60,394 bases of DNA from Stutzerimonas chloritidismutans AW-1 (GTDB lineage Bacteria > Pseudomonadota > Gammaproteobacteria > Pseudomonadales > Pseudomonadaceae), in the NCBI RefSeq assembly GCF_000495915.1, contig NZ_AOFQ01000042.1, forward strand, positions 1 to 60,394. The letters are read 5' to 3'. Below the pieces are notes generated by a model that was not told the origin of the DNA, did no database searches, and worked only from the letters and a program-made list of their open reading frames with translations. Each line of letters starts with the position of its first letter. Position 1 is the first letter of the stretch. Shown here piece by piece: positions 8,297-18,048 of this stretch. The position numbers were made by a program, and so were the translations under genes.

Positions 8297-9488
8297 GGAT
8301 GGTCTGAAAAAGACTTCCCGAATCTGGTGAAATACGCCGATCCCGCCAGCCGAGTTTTTCCATGAAGCAGATGACCTTCGCCGACGCCGAGTACGCCGGC
8401 AAGCGCAAGCAGACCCGTAAGGAATTGTTCCTGATCGAGATGGATCAGGTGGTGCCGTGGAAGGGATTGATTGCCCTGATCGAGCCACACTACCCAAAGG
8501 GTGAAGGTGGTCGTCCAGCCTATCCGCTGATGGCCATGTTACGTATCCATCTGATGCAGAACTGGTTCGGCTACAGCGACCCGGCCATGGAAGAAGCGCT
8601 CTACGAGACGACCATCCTGCGTCAGTTCGCCGGGCTGAGCCTGGAGCGCATTCCCGACGAAACCACCATCCTCAACTTCCGTCGCTTGCTGGAGAAACAT
8701 GAGCTGGCAGCCGGCATCCTCGGCGTAATCAATGGCTACCTGGGGGATCGCGGCCTGTCGCTGCGCCAGGGCACTATCGTCGATGCCACACTGATCCACG
8801 CGCCCAGCTCGACCAAGAACCAGGACAGCAAGCGCGATCCGGAGATGCACCAGACCAAGAAGGGCAACCAGTACTACTTCGGCATGAAGGCCCACATCGG
8901 TGTGGATGACGAGTCGGGGCTGGTGCACAGCGTGGTCGGCACGGCGGCAAACGTGGCGGATGTCACCCAGGTCGACAAACTACTGCATGGTGAAGAGAAC
9001 GTCGTCTGCGCCGATGCCGGCTACACCGGCGTCGAAAAGCGCCCCGAACATGCTGGCCGCGAAGTGATCTGGCAGGTCGCAGCACGCCGCAGCACCTACA
9101 AGAAGCTCGATAAACGCAGCGCCCTGTACAAAGCCAAGCGCAAGATCGAGAAGGCCAAGGCACAAGTGCGAGCGAAGGTCGAGCACCCGTTTCGAGTGAT
9201 CAAGCGCCAGTTCGGTTACGTGAAGGTGCGCTTCCGTGGCCTGGCCAAGAACACCGCTCAGCTGGTGACGCTGTTCGCGCTGTCAAACCTATGGATGGCG
9301 CGCCGACATTTGCTGACTACCGCAGGAGAGGTACGCCTGTAATGCGGAAAATGGCTGCTGCGAGGTGCTCGCGGCGGCCAAAAACGGAGAACTGAGCGGG
9401 TTACCTGGTCGATTTTGATCGACGGCCCGCTTTCAAAAGCAGCGAGGGCTGAAGTCGACCGGAAATACAGGGCTACTTCAGACCTTCC
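8297..9488 (+). mobile_element. IS5-group insertion sequence, 1192 bp
   Basis: The element has terminal inverted repeats GGATGGTCTGAAAAAG (left) and GGAAGGTCTGAAGTAG (right, read inward), 13 of 16 matching. It is flanked on both sides by TTAA (8293-8296 and 9489-9492), a 4-bp duplication that fits the YTAR target of the IS5 subgroup. It holds one transposase gene. Length, ends and protein all match the IS5 subgroup. It sits inside an integron attC site between the two halves of the stem. Both ends and the transposase look intact, so it may still be mobile. Confidence 0.93.
8362..9342 (+). CDS. IS5-family transposase
   Basis: A 326-residue DDE transposase of the IS5 subgroup. Landmarks shared with the IS5 transposase are MTFADAEYAGKRKQTRKE at the N-terminus, PYPKGEGGRPAYPLMAMLRIH-like sequence (about 45-65), TIVDATLIHAPSSTKN with the first catalytic Asp, VCADAGYTGVEKRPE with the second Asp, and VRAKVEHPFRVIKRQFGY with the catalytic Glu. 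The DDE set and the family length are complete, so the enzyme is probably functional. The start at 8362 fits the family N-terminus. Its high GC and pseudomonad codon use differ from the AT-richer cassettes on both sides. Confidence 0.95.
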   Translation: MKQMTFADAEYAGKRKQTRKELFLIEMDQVVPWKGLIALIEPHYPKGEGGRPAYPLMAMLRIHLMQNWFGYSDPAMEEALYETTILRQFAGLSLERIPDETTILNFRRLLEKHELAAGILGVINGYLGDRGLSLRQGTIVDATLIHAPSSTKNQDSKRDPEMHQTKKGNQYYFGMKAHIGVDDESGLVHSVVGTAANVADVTQVDKLLHGEENVVCADAGYTGVEKRPEHAGREVIWQVAARRSTYKKLDKRSALYKAKRKIEKAKAQVRAKVEHPFRVIKRQFGYVKVRFRGLAKNTAQLVTLFALSNLWMARRHLLTTAGEVRL

Positions 9489-9505
9489 TTAACCAAACGT
9501 TAGCC
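9489..9505 (+). other. attC site 1, right part
   Basis: After the second TTAA copy the sequence CCAAACGTTAGCC completes the attC that began at 8235. GTTAGCC (9499-9505) is the recombination core; its TTAGCC part pairs with GGCTAAC at 9851 and so belongs to cassette 2. Confidence 0.8.
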
Positions 9506-9510
9506 ACAAC

Positions 9511-9848
9511 ATGAAACTAGACCGTGCCAAACAGTTAATAAATGAGGGGATTGATAGAAACAATCCAATGGGTAGCCTCATTCATATTCTTGAATCAGCT
9601 ATTAAGCTCGTGTCGCTCCCGGATAACGATTTCTGTTGGTCATATTGGGGGAGTGGAGAATAAGCAAGCAAGAGATACTTGGTTTAATAGGTTCAGTCAA
9701 AAATGGCGTTTTACCTGAACAAGAAAAAATATCAGTACTGTTTGCTCTAACTGGCCCGCTGCAAGAGGTTAGCATGAGCAGTGGCTGGGCTGAAGTATAC
9801 TTAAAAATTGCGAATAAATACGATGAAGTTGAAAGTATTCTATGGTGA
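9511..9848 (+). pseudogene. hypothetical protein, integron cassette 2, frameshifted
   Basis: The ATG at 9511 opens a frame (MKLDRAKQLINEGIDRNNPM...) that stops at 9661-9663. A second frame covers 9648-9848 and continues what looks like the same protein (EWRISKQEILGLIGSVKNG...). Adding one G to the run of five G at 9647-9651 joins the two into a 112-residue protein ending at the TGA at 9846-9848. So either the gene has lost one base or there is a sequencing error in the G run. I do not recognise the family; it is a small, soluble, helix-rich protein. The cassette runs from 9500 to 9921. Confidence 0.65.
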
Positions 9849-9850
9849 GC

Positions 9851-9929
9851 GGCTAACAAGACGCTCAAATCGTTCGCTTCGCTCACTGGGGAGGGCTAAA
9901 GCCCGCCCCTTAGCTTAATCGTTAGAAGC
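9851..9929 (+). other. attC site 2 (intact)
   Basis: The site runs from GGCTAAC (9851-9857) to GTTAGAAGC (9921-9929). It contains CGTTCGCTTCGCTCACTGG, the hairpin GGGCTAAAGCCC and CCCCTTAGCTTAATCGTTAG. It is about 77 bp, the length described for P. stutzeri attC sites, and matches attC site 1 over its whole length once the IS is removed. The outer halves differ, as expected, because the last part belongs to the next cassette. Confidence 0.88.
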
Positions 9930-9943
9930 CAAAGGATTGCTCT

Positions 9944-10348
9944 GTGTTCGCTAAAAATCGAAATCCCGACAACCATTTACTCGATCCTTTAGTAAAGCCG
10001 CTCGCATCACGAATTTTCTTGATTGTTATTTCTCTAGTTGTCATTGGTGCAGGCATATTAACTTCTGTCATCCATAAAGACTGGTCATGGATCAATAGAT
10101 TTGGGGTCATAGTAATAGTGGTGGGCCTGCTATTTACAATGTCCCCGCTGTTCTCAAATGGAATCTATAAATAACAGTCCGGAGCCGGTCGCCCTGCTGA
10201 TCTCCACACTGACGGCACGTTAATAATTACTACGCCTGAAGAGCGGAAAATTAGAAACAACATAGTATTAGGCATAATTGTTACCGCAATTGGTACACTC
10301 ACAAATGCATTTGGTGATTTACTTGCAGCCTTCGTATATGGCTTCTAA
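9944..10348 (+). pseudogene. small membrane protein, integron cassette 3, with in-frame stop
   Basis: A GTG at 9944 starts a 76-residue protein with two membrane segments (IFLIVISLVVIGAGILTSVI and FGVIVIVVGLLFTMSPLF). It stops at TAA 10172-10174. The same frame then stays open for 57 more codons (QSGAGRPADLHTDGTLIITT...) with a third hydrophobic segment, and ends at a TAA inside the attC core GCTTCTAAC, exactly where cassette genes usually end. So the original protein was probably about 133 residues and the TAA is a nonsense change. Alternatively the 76-residue form is the real product. The family is unknown to me. Confidence 0.6.
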
Positions 10349-10349
10349 C
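10341..10349 (+). other. attC core at the end of cassette 3 (site incomplete)
   Basis: GCTTCTAAC pairs perfectly with TTAGAAGC at the start of cassette 3, so it is the first core of that cassette's attC. The conserved block seen in the other two sites does not follow, and I find no convincing GTTRRRY partner. The attC is either of a very different type or truncated; the array ends here. Confidence 0.6.
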
Positions 10350-10673
10350 AATGCGTATATGGACTCTCCCCACAAGCAGTGAGGAATAGCTTTTTCGATC
10401 CTGTCGTCAGCGCGGTTGCATTCGTATATCCGGCCTGTTCTGGGCATTGCCCTGGCCATTCTGTAGTTCCCGCAGCGGAGACCAAGCGATCAAGCGATCG
10501 TGAAGATCATAATTGTTATCGACCTTGCTCCGCTGCAGGGCTCGCCGGTTCCGATAGTCTCGCTTCACCATCTCATTGCTAACCCGCCGCCAGACGGGTT
10601 TTGTGCTGTGCCAGTTACCGCTGAATCACCGCTCATCGGGCGCCACACCTTCCAGCAGCCGCTCCGCACGCGG
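10350..10673. other. gene-free segment after the cassette array
   Basis: I see no gene in these 324 bases. The GC content rises back to that of the flank. The stretch probably marks the old junction between the array and the HMG-CoA-lyase-like gene, whose stop codon is at 10674-10676. Short open frames here have no support. Confidence 0.5.
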
Positions 10674-11609
10674 TCAACCGCCCGCTTCCTGCATCCACTT
10701 CGGCTTCGGGTAACGGCGATCTGCCTTGCCGGCCTTGAGCACGGCGCCCGGCACGTCGTGGCCGACCAGTTGGGGCAGGTCGGCGGCGCATTGCAGCAGG
10801 CGGTCAAGATCGACGCCGGTGTCTAGGCCCATGCGCTGGAACATATGCACGAGATCTTCTGTGCAAATGTTGCCGCTGGCGCCGGGCGCGTAAGGGCAGC
10901 CGCCGAGTCCGCCGAGAGAGGCGTCGAAGCGGTCGATGCCGGCGTTCAGCGCTGCCAGCGCGTTGGCCAGGCCCATGCCGCGGGTGTTGTGGAAGTGTGC
11001 GGTGAATACTGCCTGTGGCCAGCTGTTCAGCACTTCGCGGCAGATACGCTCGACCTGCGCCGGGTCGGCCATGCCGGTGGTGTCGCAGAGGGTGATGCCC
11101 TGCACGCCGATCTCCAGCAGGCGTTGCACCAGCTCATAGACGCGCCGCTCGGGCACGTCGCCCTCGAAGGGGCAGCCGAAGGTGGTCGATAGCGAGGCGT
11201 TGATGAACACGCCACTGCCGCGAGTGACTTCGATGATTTCGCGGAACTGCACCAGCGACTGTTCGGGCGTCATGCGCAGGTTGGCCAGGCCATGGGTGTC
11301 GCTGGCCGACATCACCAGGTTGATCTCGTCCACTTCGCAGGCCAGCGCGCGCTCGCAGCCCTTTACGTTGGGCACCAGCACGGTGTACTCGACGCCCTCC
11401 ACACGGCGGATGCCGCGCATCACGTCCTCGGCGTCGCGCAGATTGGGGATGGCCTTGGGCGAGGTGAAGGAGGTGACCTCGATCTTCGCCAGTCCGGTTT
11501 GCGAGAGGCGGTCGATCAGGGCGATCTTGGCTTCGGTCGGCACGAAGTTCGCTTCGATCTGAAAGCCGTCGCGGGTGGCGACTTCCTGGATATACAGGCG
11601 TTTGTTCAT
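10674..11609 (-). CDS. HMG-CoA-lyase-like protein (HMGL family)
   Basis: A 311-residue TIM-barrel lyase of the HMG-CoA lyase family. It keeps the Arg-Asp pair (EVATRDGFQIEAN, R13 and D14), the metal-binding His pair (TAHFHNTRGMGLAN) and the flexible cysteine loop (GGLGGCPYAPGASGN). The wording of these motifs differs from classic HMG-CoA lyases (PRDGLQ, HCHDTYGQ), so the substrate may differ. (R)-Citramalyl-CoA lyase of Chloroflexus belongs to this family. The enzyme would cleave a 3-hydroxyacyl-CoA to acetyl-CoA and a keto acid. It lies downstream of a CoA-transferase on the same strand, which could supply its CoA ester. Between them is a repeat cluster, so co-transcription is likely but not certain. 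Confidence 0.85.
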   Translation of the reverse strand: MNKRLYIQEVATRDGFQIEANFVPTEAKIALIDRLSQTGLAKIEVTSFTSPKAIPNLRDAEDVMRGIRRVEGVEYTVLVPNVKGCERALACEVDEINLVMSASDTHGLANLRMTPEQSLVQFREIIEVTRGSGVFINASLSTTFGCPFEGDVPERRVYELVQRLLEIGVQGITLCDTTGMADPAQVERICREVLNSWPQAVFTAHFHNTRGMGLANALAALNAGIDRFDASLGGLGGCPYAPGASGNICTEDLVHMFQRMGLDTGVDLDRLLQCAADLPQLVGHDVPGAVLKAGKADRRYPKPKWMQEAGG

Positions 11610-11625
11610 CAGTGAATCCTGGGGC

Positions 11626-11793
11626 GTAGGGTGGATGACGCTTTACCCATCCACCGTTGTGGCTTGCTGGCTGGTGGACAAGCTTCGCGTTGTCCACCCT
11701 ACGTAGAGCTGTAGTCGTAGGGTGGATGACGCTCCACCCATCCACCGTTTCGGGAATGTCGCGGTGGATGAAAAAAAGCGTCTTCCACCCTAC
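11626..11793. repeat. dispersed intergenic inverted repeat, copies 3 (cluster)
   Basis: The whole gap between the HMGL-like gene and the CoA-transferase is made of this repeat. GTAGGGTGGATGACGC occurs at 11626 and 11718. Inverted pairs such as GGTGGACAA with TTGTCCACC (11673-11698) surround GCTTCGCG, and the block ends with TTCCACCCTACGG. At least three units are stacked. It is the densest occurrence of the family in the window. Confidence 0.75.
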
Positions 11794-11801
11794 GGGCAGT
11801 G

Positions 11802-13004
11802 TCAGATGATCCCGCGCTCGCGCAGGCCCTGGCGTTGTTCATCGGTGAGACCGAGGCCGGCCAGCACGTCGTCGGTGTGCTCGCCCAGTTGCGGGCCGCC
11901 TTCGCCGATGCGCCCTGGCGTGCGCGACAGCTTGGGAAGCACGCCCGGTACCTTGAGCGGGCCGGCAAAGGTCTGCACCTGCTCGATCATCTGCCGCGCC
12001 AGGTAGTGCGGGTCCTTGACGATATCGGCGGCGGTGTAGGGATAGCCAGCCGGCACGCGGGCGCCCTTGAGCGCTTCGATCACCTCGTCGCGGCTGTGCT
12101 GGATGGTCCATTCGCCAATGGCGGCATCGATCAGCTCGGCGTGCTGGGCACGGCCATCGTTGTGGGCGAAGCGCGGGTCATCGGCAAGGTCCTGGCGGCC
12201 CATTAGGTTCATCAGGCGCTTGTAGATGCTGTCGCCATTGCCGGCGATCAGCACGTAGGCGCCGTCGTTGCACAAATAGGAATTGGACGGGGTGATGCCG
12301 GGCAGGGCGCTGCCGGCCGGCTCGCGTACGTAGCCGAAGGCGTCGTATTCGGGCACCAGGCTTTCCATCATGGCGAACACCGACTCGTACAGCGCCACGT
12401 CGATCTCCTGGCCCTGGCCGCTGCGGTTGCGCTCCTGCAGGGCGAGCAGTACACCGATCACGCCATACAGCGAGGACAGCGAATCGCCGATGCTGACGCC
12501 AACCCGCACCGGCGGCTGGCCCGGATAGCCGGAAAGGTGGCGCAGGCCGCCCATGGCTTCGCCGATCACGCCGAAGCCCGGCAGGTCGCGATAGGGGCCG
12601 GTCTGGCCGTAGCCGGAAATGCGCAGCATGATCAGCCGAGGGTTCAGCTTCGACAGCTCATCCCAGCCCAAGCCCCATTCTTCCAGCGTGCCGGGGCGGA
12701 AGTTCTCCACCAGGATGTCGGCTTCGGCGACCAGCTGGCGAACGATTTCCTGGCCTTCCGCGGCCTTGAGATCCAGCGTCACCGAGCGCTTGTTGCGCGA
12801 CTGCACATGCCACCAGAGCGAGGTGCCGTCCTTGAGCTTGCGCCACTTGCGCAACGGGTCGCCGACCTTGGGCGGCTCGATCTTGATCACGTCGGCGCCG
12901 AATTCGCCGAGCAGCTTGCTGGCGAAGGGGCCGGCGATCAGCTGGCCCATCTCGATCACCTTGAGGCCCTGCAGCGGCAGGTTCTTGTCTGTCTGTTCGC
13001 TCAT
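11802..13004 (-). CDS. CaiB/BaiF CoA-transferase, second copy
   Basis: A 400-residue family III CoA-transferase: LQGLKVIEMGQLIAGPFASKLLGEFGADVIKIEPP at the N-terminus and LRISGYGQTGPYRDLPGFGVIGEAMGGLRHL in the middle. In the last motif the usual YD(L/V) aspartate is replaced by FGVIGE, as in a subgroup of the family that acts on dicarboxylates; the adjacent Glu could take the catalytic role, but this is inference. I start it at 13004 (MSEQTDKN) where the family alignment begins. It is only distantly similar to the copy at 3270. It probably activates the substrate that the HMGL-like lyase then cleaves. It is transcribed divergently from the LysR gene. Confidence 0.85.
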   Translation of the reverse strand: MSEQTDKNLPLQGLKVIEMGQLIAGPFASKLLGEFGADVIKIEPPKVGDPLRKWRKLKDGTSLWWHVQSRNKRSVTLDLKAAEGQEIVRQLVAEADILVENFRPGTLEEWGLGWDELSKLNPRLIMLRISGYGQTGPYRDLPGFGVIGEAMGGLRHLSGYPGQPPVRVGVSIGDSLSSLYGVIGVLLALQERNRSGQGQEIDVALYESVFAMMESLVPEYDAFGYVREPAGSALPGITPSNSYLCNDGAYVLIAGNGDSIYKRLMNLMGRQDLADDPRFAHNDGRAQHAELIDAAIGEWTIQHSRDEVIEALKGARVPAGYPYTAADIVKDPHYLARQMIEQVQTFAGPLKVPGVLPKLSRTPGRIGEGGPQLGEHTDDVLAGLGLTDEQRQGLRERGII

Positions 13005-13063
13005 CACGACACCTGTGCCGGTTGATTCATGGTGCCGAGCATGACCGACGCATCGGCAGCGGA

Positions 13064-13081
13064 CAATTGGCCGTTGGCCAA
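13064..13081 (-). promoter_or_regulatory. candidate LysR operator, site 1
   Basis: Read on the minus strand this is TTGGCCAA-CGGC-CAATTG. The same TTGGCCAA-N4-CAATT occurs at 14139 upstream of the second dctP. It lies between the divergent CoA-transferase and LysR genes, 60 bases upstream of the CoA-transferase start, a usual place for a LysR-type operator. Confidence 0.5.
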
Positions 13082-13180
13082 GTGAGGTTTCGTGCATCAC
13101 GAAGGCTAAGACGAAAGGAGCTTTGAAAAGCACGGCTTGAGCAGCGCATGCTTCGTCTACCGCGAATACGGGGTTCCACT

Positions 13181-15228
<2,048 letters not shown>

Positions 15229-15350
15229 GGCAAGCCCGCCAATGGTCTGTTAGACCAATGTGCAGTTTCGGCCGCGGCGCGGGCTGCACAGAATGGCGGC
15301 GTCTATCTGCGTGATCGGACAAGTGTGTATTCCAACCGGATGGTTGACCG
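15229..15350. other. intergenic segment with a GntR-type palindrome
   Basis: Fourteen bases after the dctP stop lies TGGTCT-GTT-AGACCA (15243-15257), a dyad of the kind bound by GntR/FadR-family regulators. No gene follows; the stretch runs to the terminator at 15351. It may be the left-over promoter region of a lost operon, or only a hairpin. Confidence 0.4.
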
Positions 15351-15377
15351 AGCGGCCCTTGAGGCCGCTTTTTTTTT
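15351..15377 (+). terminator. intrinsic terminator
   Basis: AGCGGCC and GGCCGCT form a 7-bp GC-rich stem with loop CTTGA, followed by a run of nine T. This is a strong rho-independent terminator for the second dctP unit, and it insulates acs. Confidence 0.88.
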
Positions 15378-15570
15378 GCCCGCAAAACGCGTCCGCGGGT
15401 GTCGGGGCCGTAGCATTCAGCTACGCGAAAGCTCTGGCAAATGGCGGCAGTGCACACGCCATGCGGTGAGGCGCGGTCTATGCTTGAGCAAAGCCGATAC
15501 GCCAAGGGTGGCGTGCTTGGCTGGAGTGCACCGTCTGACAGGCGCTGGGTTGGTCATTGGGTTCGCCTGC

Positions 15571-15586
15571 TGGACAGGGTTCTGCA
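15571..15586 (+). promoter_or_regulatory. possible sigma-54 promoter of acs
   Basis: TGGACAGGGTTCTGCA has the GG-N10-GC spacing of a -24/-12 sigma-54 promoter, placed 28 bases before the acs ATG. The match outside GG and GC is moderate and such patterns occur by chance in GC-rich DNA. Confidence 0.3.
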
Positions 15587-15613
15587 TACCAACAAGACAG
15601 ACGAGGAACTGCC

Positions 15614-17569
15614 ATGAGCGCTGCGTCCGTATATCCGGTTCGGCCCGAGGTGGCCGCTCAGTCACTGACCAACGAAGCCAGCTACAAGGCCATGTACCAG
15701 CAGTCGGTGATCAATCCCGAGGGCTTCTGGCGTGAACAGGCGGCGCGGCTGGACTGGATCCGGCCTTTCACCGAGGTCAAGCGCACCTCCTTCGACGATC
15801 ATCATGTGGATATCAAATGGTTCGCCGATGGCACGCTCAACGTCTCGGCCAACTGCCTGGATCGGCACCTGGCCGAGCGCGGCGATCAGCTGGCAATCAT
15901 CTGGGAGGGCGATGATCCTTCCGAACACCGCGAGATCACCTACCGCGAGCTGCACCAGGAAGTCAGCAAGTTCGCCAATGCCCTGCGCGGGCAGGATGTG
16001 CACCGCGGTGACGTGGTGACCATCTACATGCCGATGATTCCCGAGGCCGCGGTGGCGATGCTGGCCTGTGCGCGTATCGGCGCGATCCACTCGGTGGTGT
16101 TCGGTGGCTTCTCCCCGGAAGCACTGGCCGGGCGCATCATCGATGGCCAGTCGAAGATCGTGATCACCGCTGACGAAGGCATTCGCGGCGGCAAACCCGT
16201 GCCGCTCAAGGAGAATGTCGACGAGGCGCTGACCAATCCCCAGACCAGCTGTGTGAAGAAGATCATCGTCGTGCGCCGCACGGGTGCGGACATCCGCTGG
16301 CACGCGCATCGCGACATCTGCTACGACGACCTGATGCGCGTGGCCGGTGAGGTTTGCGCGCCGAAGGAAATGGGGGCCGAGGAGCCGCTGTTCATCCTTT
16401 ATACCTCCGGCTCCACGGGCAAGCCGAAGGGCGTTCTGCATACCTGCGGCGGCTATCTGCTCTATGCCGCACTGACCCATGAGCGGGTGTTCGACTACCG
16501 CCGCGGGGAGGTCTATTGGTGCACGGCCGATATCGGCTGGATCACCGGGCACAGCTACCTGATCTATGGCCCGCTGGCCAACGGCGCGACGACGCTGATG
16601 TACGAAGGCGTGCCGAATCATCCAGACGTTACCCGCATCGCCCGGATCATCGACAAGCACAAAGTGAACATCCTCTACACGGCGCCCACGGCGATCCGCG
16701 CCATGATGGCCGAGGGAGCCGCGGCGGTGGAGGGGGCCGACGGCTCCAGCCTGCGTCTGCTCGGCACGGTGGGCGAACCGATCAATCCCGAGGCATGGCA
16801 CTGGTATTACGAAACGGTCGGCCAATCGCGCTGCCCCATCGTCGATACCTGGTGGCAGACAGAGACCGGTGGCATCCTGATCAGCCCGCTGCCGGGGGCG
16901 ACTGCGCTCAAGCCGGGCTCCGCCACACGCCCGTTGTTCGGCGTGGTGCCGGGGTTGGTGGACAACCTCGGCAACCTGCTCGAAGGCCCCGCCGAGGGCA
17001 ATCTGGTGATCCTCGACTCCTGGCCGGGGCAGATGCGCACCATCTACAAGGACCACGACCGCTTCGTCGACACCTACTTCAAGACCTTCCGCGGCATGTA
17101 CTTCACCGGCGATGGCGCGCGCCGCGACGAGGATGGCTATTACTGGATCACCGGAAGGGTGGATGACGTGCTCAACGTGTCCGGGCACCGCATGGGCACC
17201 GCGGAGATAGAAAGCGCCATGGTCGCCCATGCCAAGGTGGCCGAAGCGGCAGCGGTGGGCGTTCCGCATGCGCTGAAGGGGCAGGCGATCTACGTGTATG
17301 TGACCTTGGTCAGCGGCGTGCAGCCCACGGATGCGCTGCGTCAGGAGCTGCAGCAATGGGTGCGCAAGGAGATCGGGCCGATCGCCGTGCCGGATGTGAT
17401 TCAGTGGGCCCCTGGGCTGCCGAAGACGCGTTCCGGCAAGATCATGCGCCGGCTGCTGCGCAAGATCGCCACGGACGACTACGACGCGCTGGGCGATACC
17501 TCGACCCTGGCCGATCCTGGTGTGGTCGATCAGCTGATCGAGGCTCATGAGGCGGTGAAGAAGCGCTGA
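15614..17569 (+). CDS. acs: acetyl-CoA synthetase
   Basis: A 651-residue AMP-forming acetyl-CoA synthetase; it converts acetate, ATP and CoA to acetyl-CoA, AMP and PPi. The adenylation P-loop is [11 protein letters not shown] (263-273). Further landmarks are [27 protein letters not shown] and [13 protein letters not shown]609 in [11 protein letters not shown] is the lysine whose acetylation switches off Acs in enteric bacteria. Length and motifs match the family fully. The ATG at 15614 is preceded by GAGGAAC and gives the usual N-terminus. It is a single-gene unit. It could use acetyl units, but its place next to the CoA-thioester modules may be coincidence. Confidence 0.96.
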   Translation: MSAASVYPVRPEVAAQSLTNEASYKAMYQQSVINPEGFWREQAARLDWIRPFTEVKRTSFDDHHVDIKWFADGTLNVSANCLDRHLAERGDQLAIIWEGDDPSEHREITYRELHQEVSKFANALRGQDVHRGDVVTIYMPMIPEAAVAMLACARIGAIHSVVFGGFSPEALAGRIIDGQSKIVITADEGIRGGKPVPLKENVDEALTNPQTSCVKKIIVVRRTGADIRWHAHRDICYDDLMRVAGEVCAPKEMGAEEPLFILYTSGSTGKPKGVLHTCGGYLLYAALTHERVFDYRRGEVYWCTADIGWITGHSYLIYGPLANGATTLMYEGVPNHPDVTRIARIIDKHKVNILYTAPTAIRAMMAEGAAAVEGADGSSLRLLGTVGEPINPEAWHWYYETVGQSRCPIVDTWWQTETGGILISPLPGATALKPGSATRPLFGVVPGLVDNLGNLLEGPAEGNLVILDSWPGQMRTIYKDHDRFVDTYFKTFRGMYFTGDGARRDEDGYYWITGRVDDVLNVSGHRMGTAEIESAMVAHAKVAEAAAVGVPHALKGQAIYVYVTLVSGVQPTDALRQELQQWVRKEIGPIAVPDVIQWAPGLPKTRSGKIMRRLLRKIATDDYDALGDTSTLADPGVVDQLIEAHEAVKKR

Positions 17570-17576
17570 AGGCGAG

Positions 17577-17609
17577 GGCGACCGGAGCGCAGTTACGGAG
17601 CCGGTCGCC
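17577..17609. terminator. hairpin after acs
   Basis: GGCGACCGG (17577-17585) and CCGGTCGCC (17601-17609) form a perfect 9-bp stem a few bases after the acs stop codon. There is no clear T run on either strand, so it may be a terminator needing other factors or an mRNA-stabilising hairpin. Confidence 0.45.
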
Positions 17610-17685
17610 TCTACCCATGAGCCTGTGCCCGGAGGCTATGCCACGACTCGCCGGGCTTGATGTTCCCCGCTTGTATGGGCGGGGA

Positions 17686-18048
17686 TCAGACGCCGGCAGG
17701 CGGGCTTTTCAGGCTGTCATTGCCGGTTACGGTAGTGCCGTTGGTGGCTGCCGCGGCGTTGGCCTGCAATTGCTGGCGATCCTTTTCCGAGCGTTCGAAC
17801 GGCATGTGGTGCGAGCGGCCTTCGGCCATGCCGGCCTGTTCGTTGATTTCATTGAACACGCGCTTGGCCTCGCAGTGCCCGGTTACGCCACGGGATAGTG
17901 CCAGGCCGCCGATACCCAGCTGCAGCAGTCCGCCCAGGCCGCCGCGGCTGAGGCCCTTGGCAAGGAAATACAGCCCGCCGGCCAGGGACATGGCGCGCTC
18001 CCAGCCGTGGACGTTCTGATTCTGGTGGTTCGAGGACTTGTTGTTCAT
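17686..18048 (-). CDS. DUF2892 (YgaP-like) small membrane protein
   Basis: A 120-residue protein. After a polar N-terminus (MNNKSSNHQNQNVHGWERAM) it has two short hydrophobic, Gly-rich helices (SLAGGLYFLAKGLSRGGLGG and LLQLGIGGLALSRGVTGHC), the mark of the DUF2892 family. The rest is a soluble tail (CEAKRVFNEINEQ... then Ala, Asn and Thr-rich). DUF2892 also occurs fused to rhodanese in YgaP; here it stands alone. I choose the ATG at 18048 over longer frames because the family domain begins soon after. Function is unknown; many members respond to stress. Confidence 0.75.
   Translation of the reverse strand: MNNKSSNHQNQNVHGWERAMSLAGGLYFLAKGLSRGGLGGLLQLGIGGLALSRGVTGHCEAKRVFNEINEQAGMAEGRSHHMPFERSEKDRQQLQANAAAATNGTTVTGNDSLKSPPAGV

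Larger units (their letters stand above)
7762..10349 (+). mobile_element. integron gene-cassette array without integrase (CALIN-like)
   Basis: Three cassettes can be traced because each starts with a core-site half that pairs with the start of its own attC: TTAGGC (7762) with GCCTAAC (8235), TTAGCC (9500) with GGCTAAC (9851), and TTAGAAGC (9922) with GCTTCTAAC (10341). This is the pattern expected from circular cassettes inserted between G and TT of GTTRRRY. The two attC sites share a block with CGTTCGCTTCGCTCACTGG and GGGCTAAAGCCCGCCCCTTA, the type known from P. stutzeri integrons. Cassette genes are all on the plus strand, and their AT content is higher than in the flanks. No intI gene is visible in the window. 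Confidence 0.85.

Noticed and set aside
10601..10673. Further attC-like words after the array
   Set aside because: Isolated CTAAC and GTT words occur without the conserved block or pairing partner.
15662..17548. 628-codon open frame opposite acs
   Set aside because: Mirror of the codon bias of acs; no domain in the minus-strand product.
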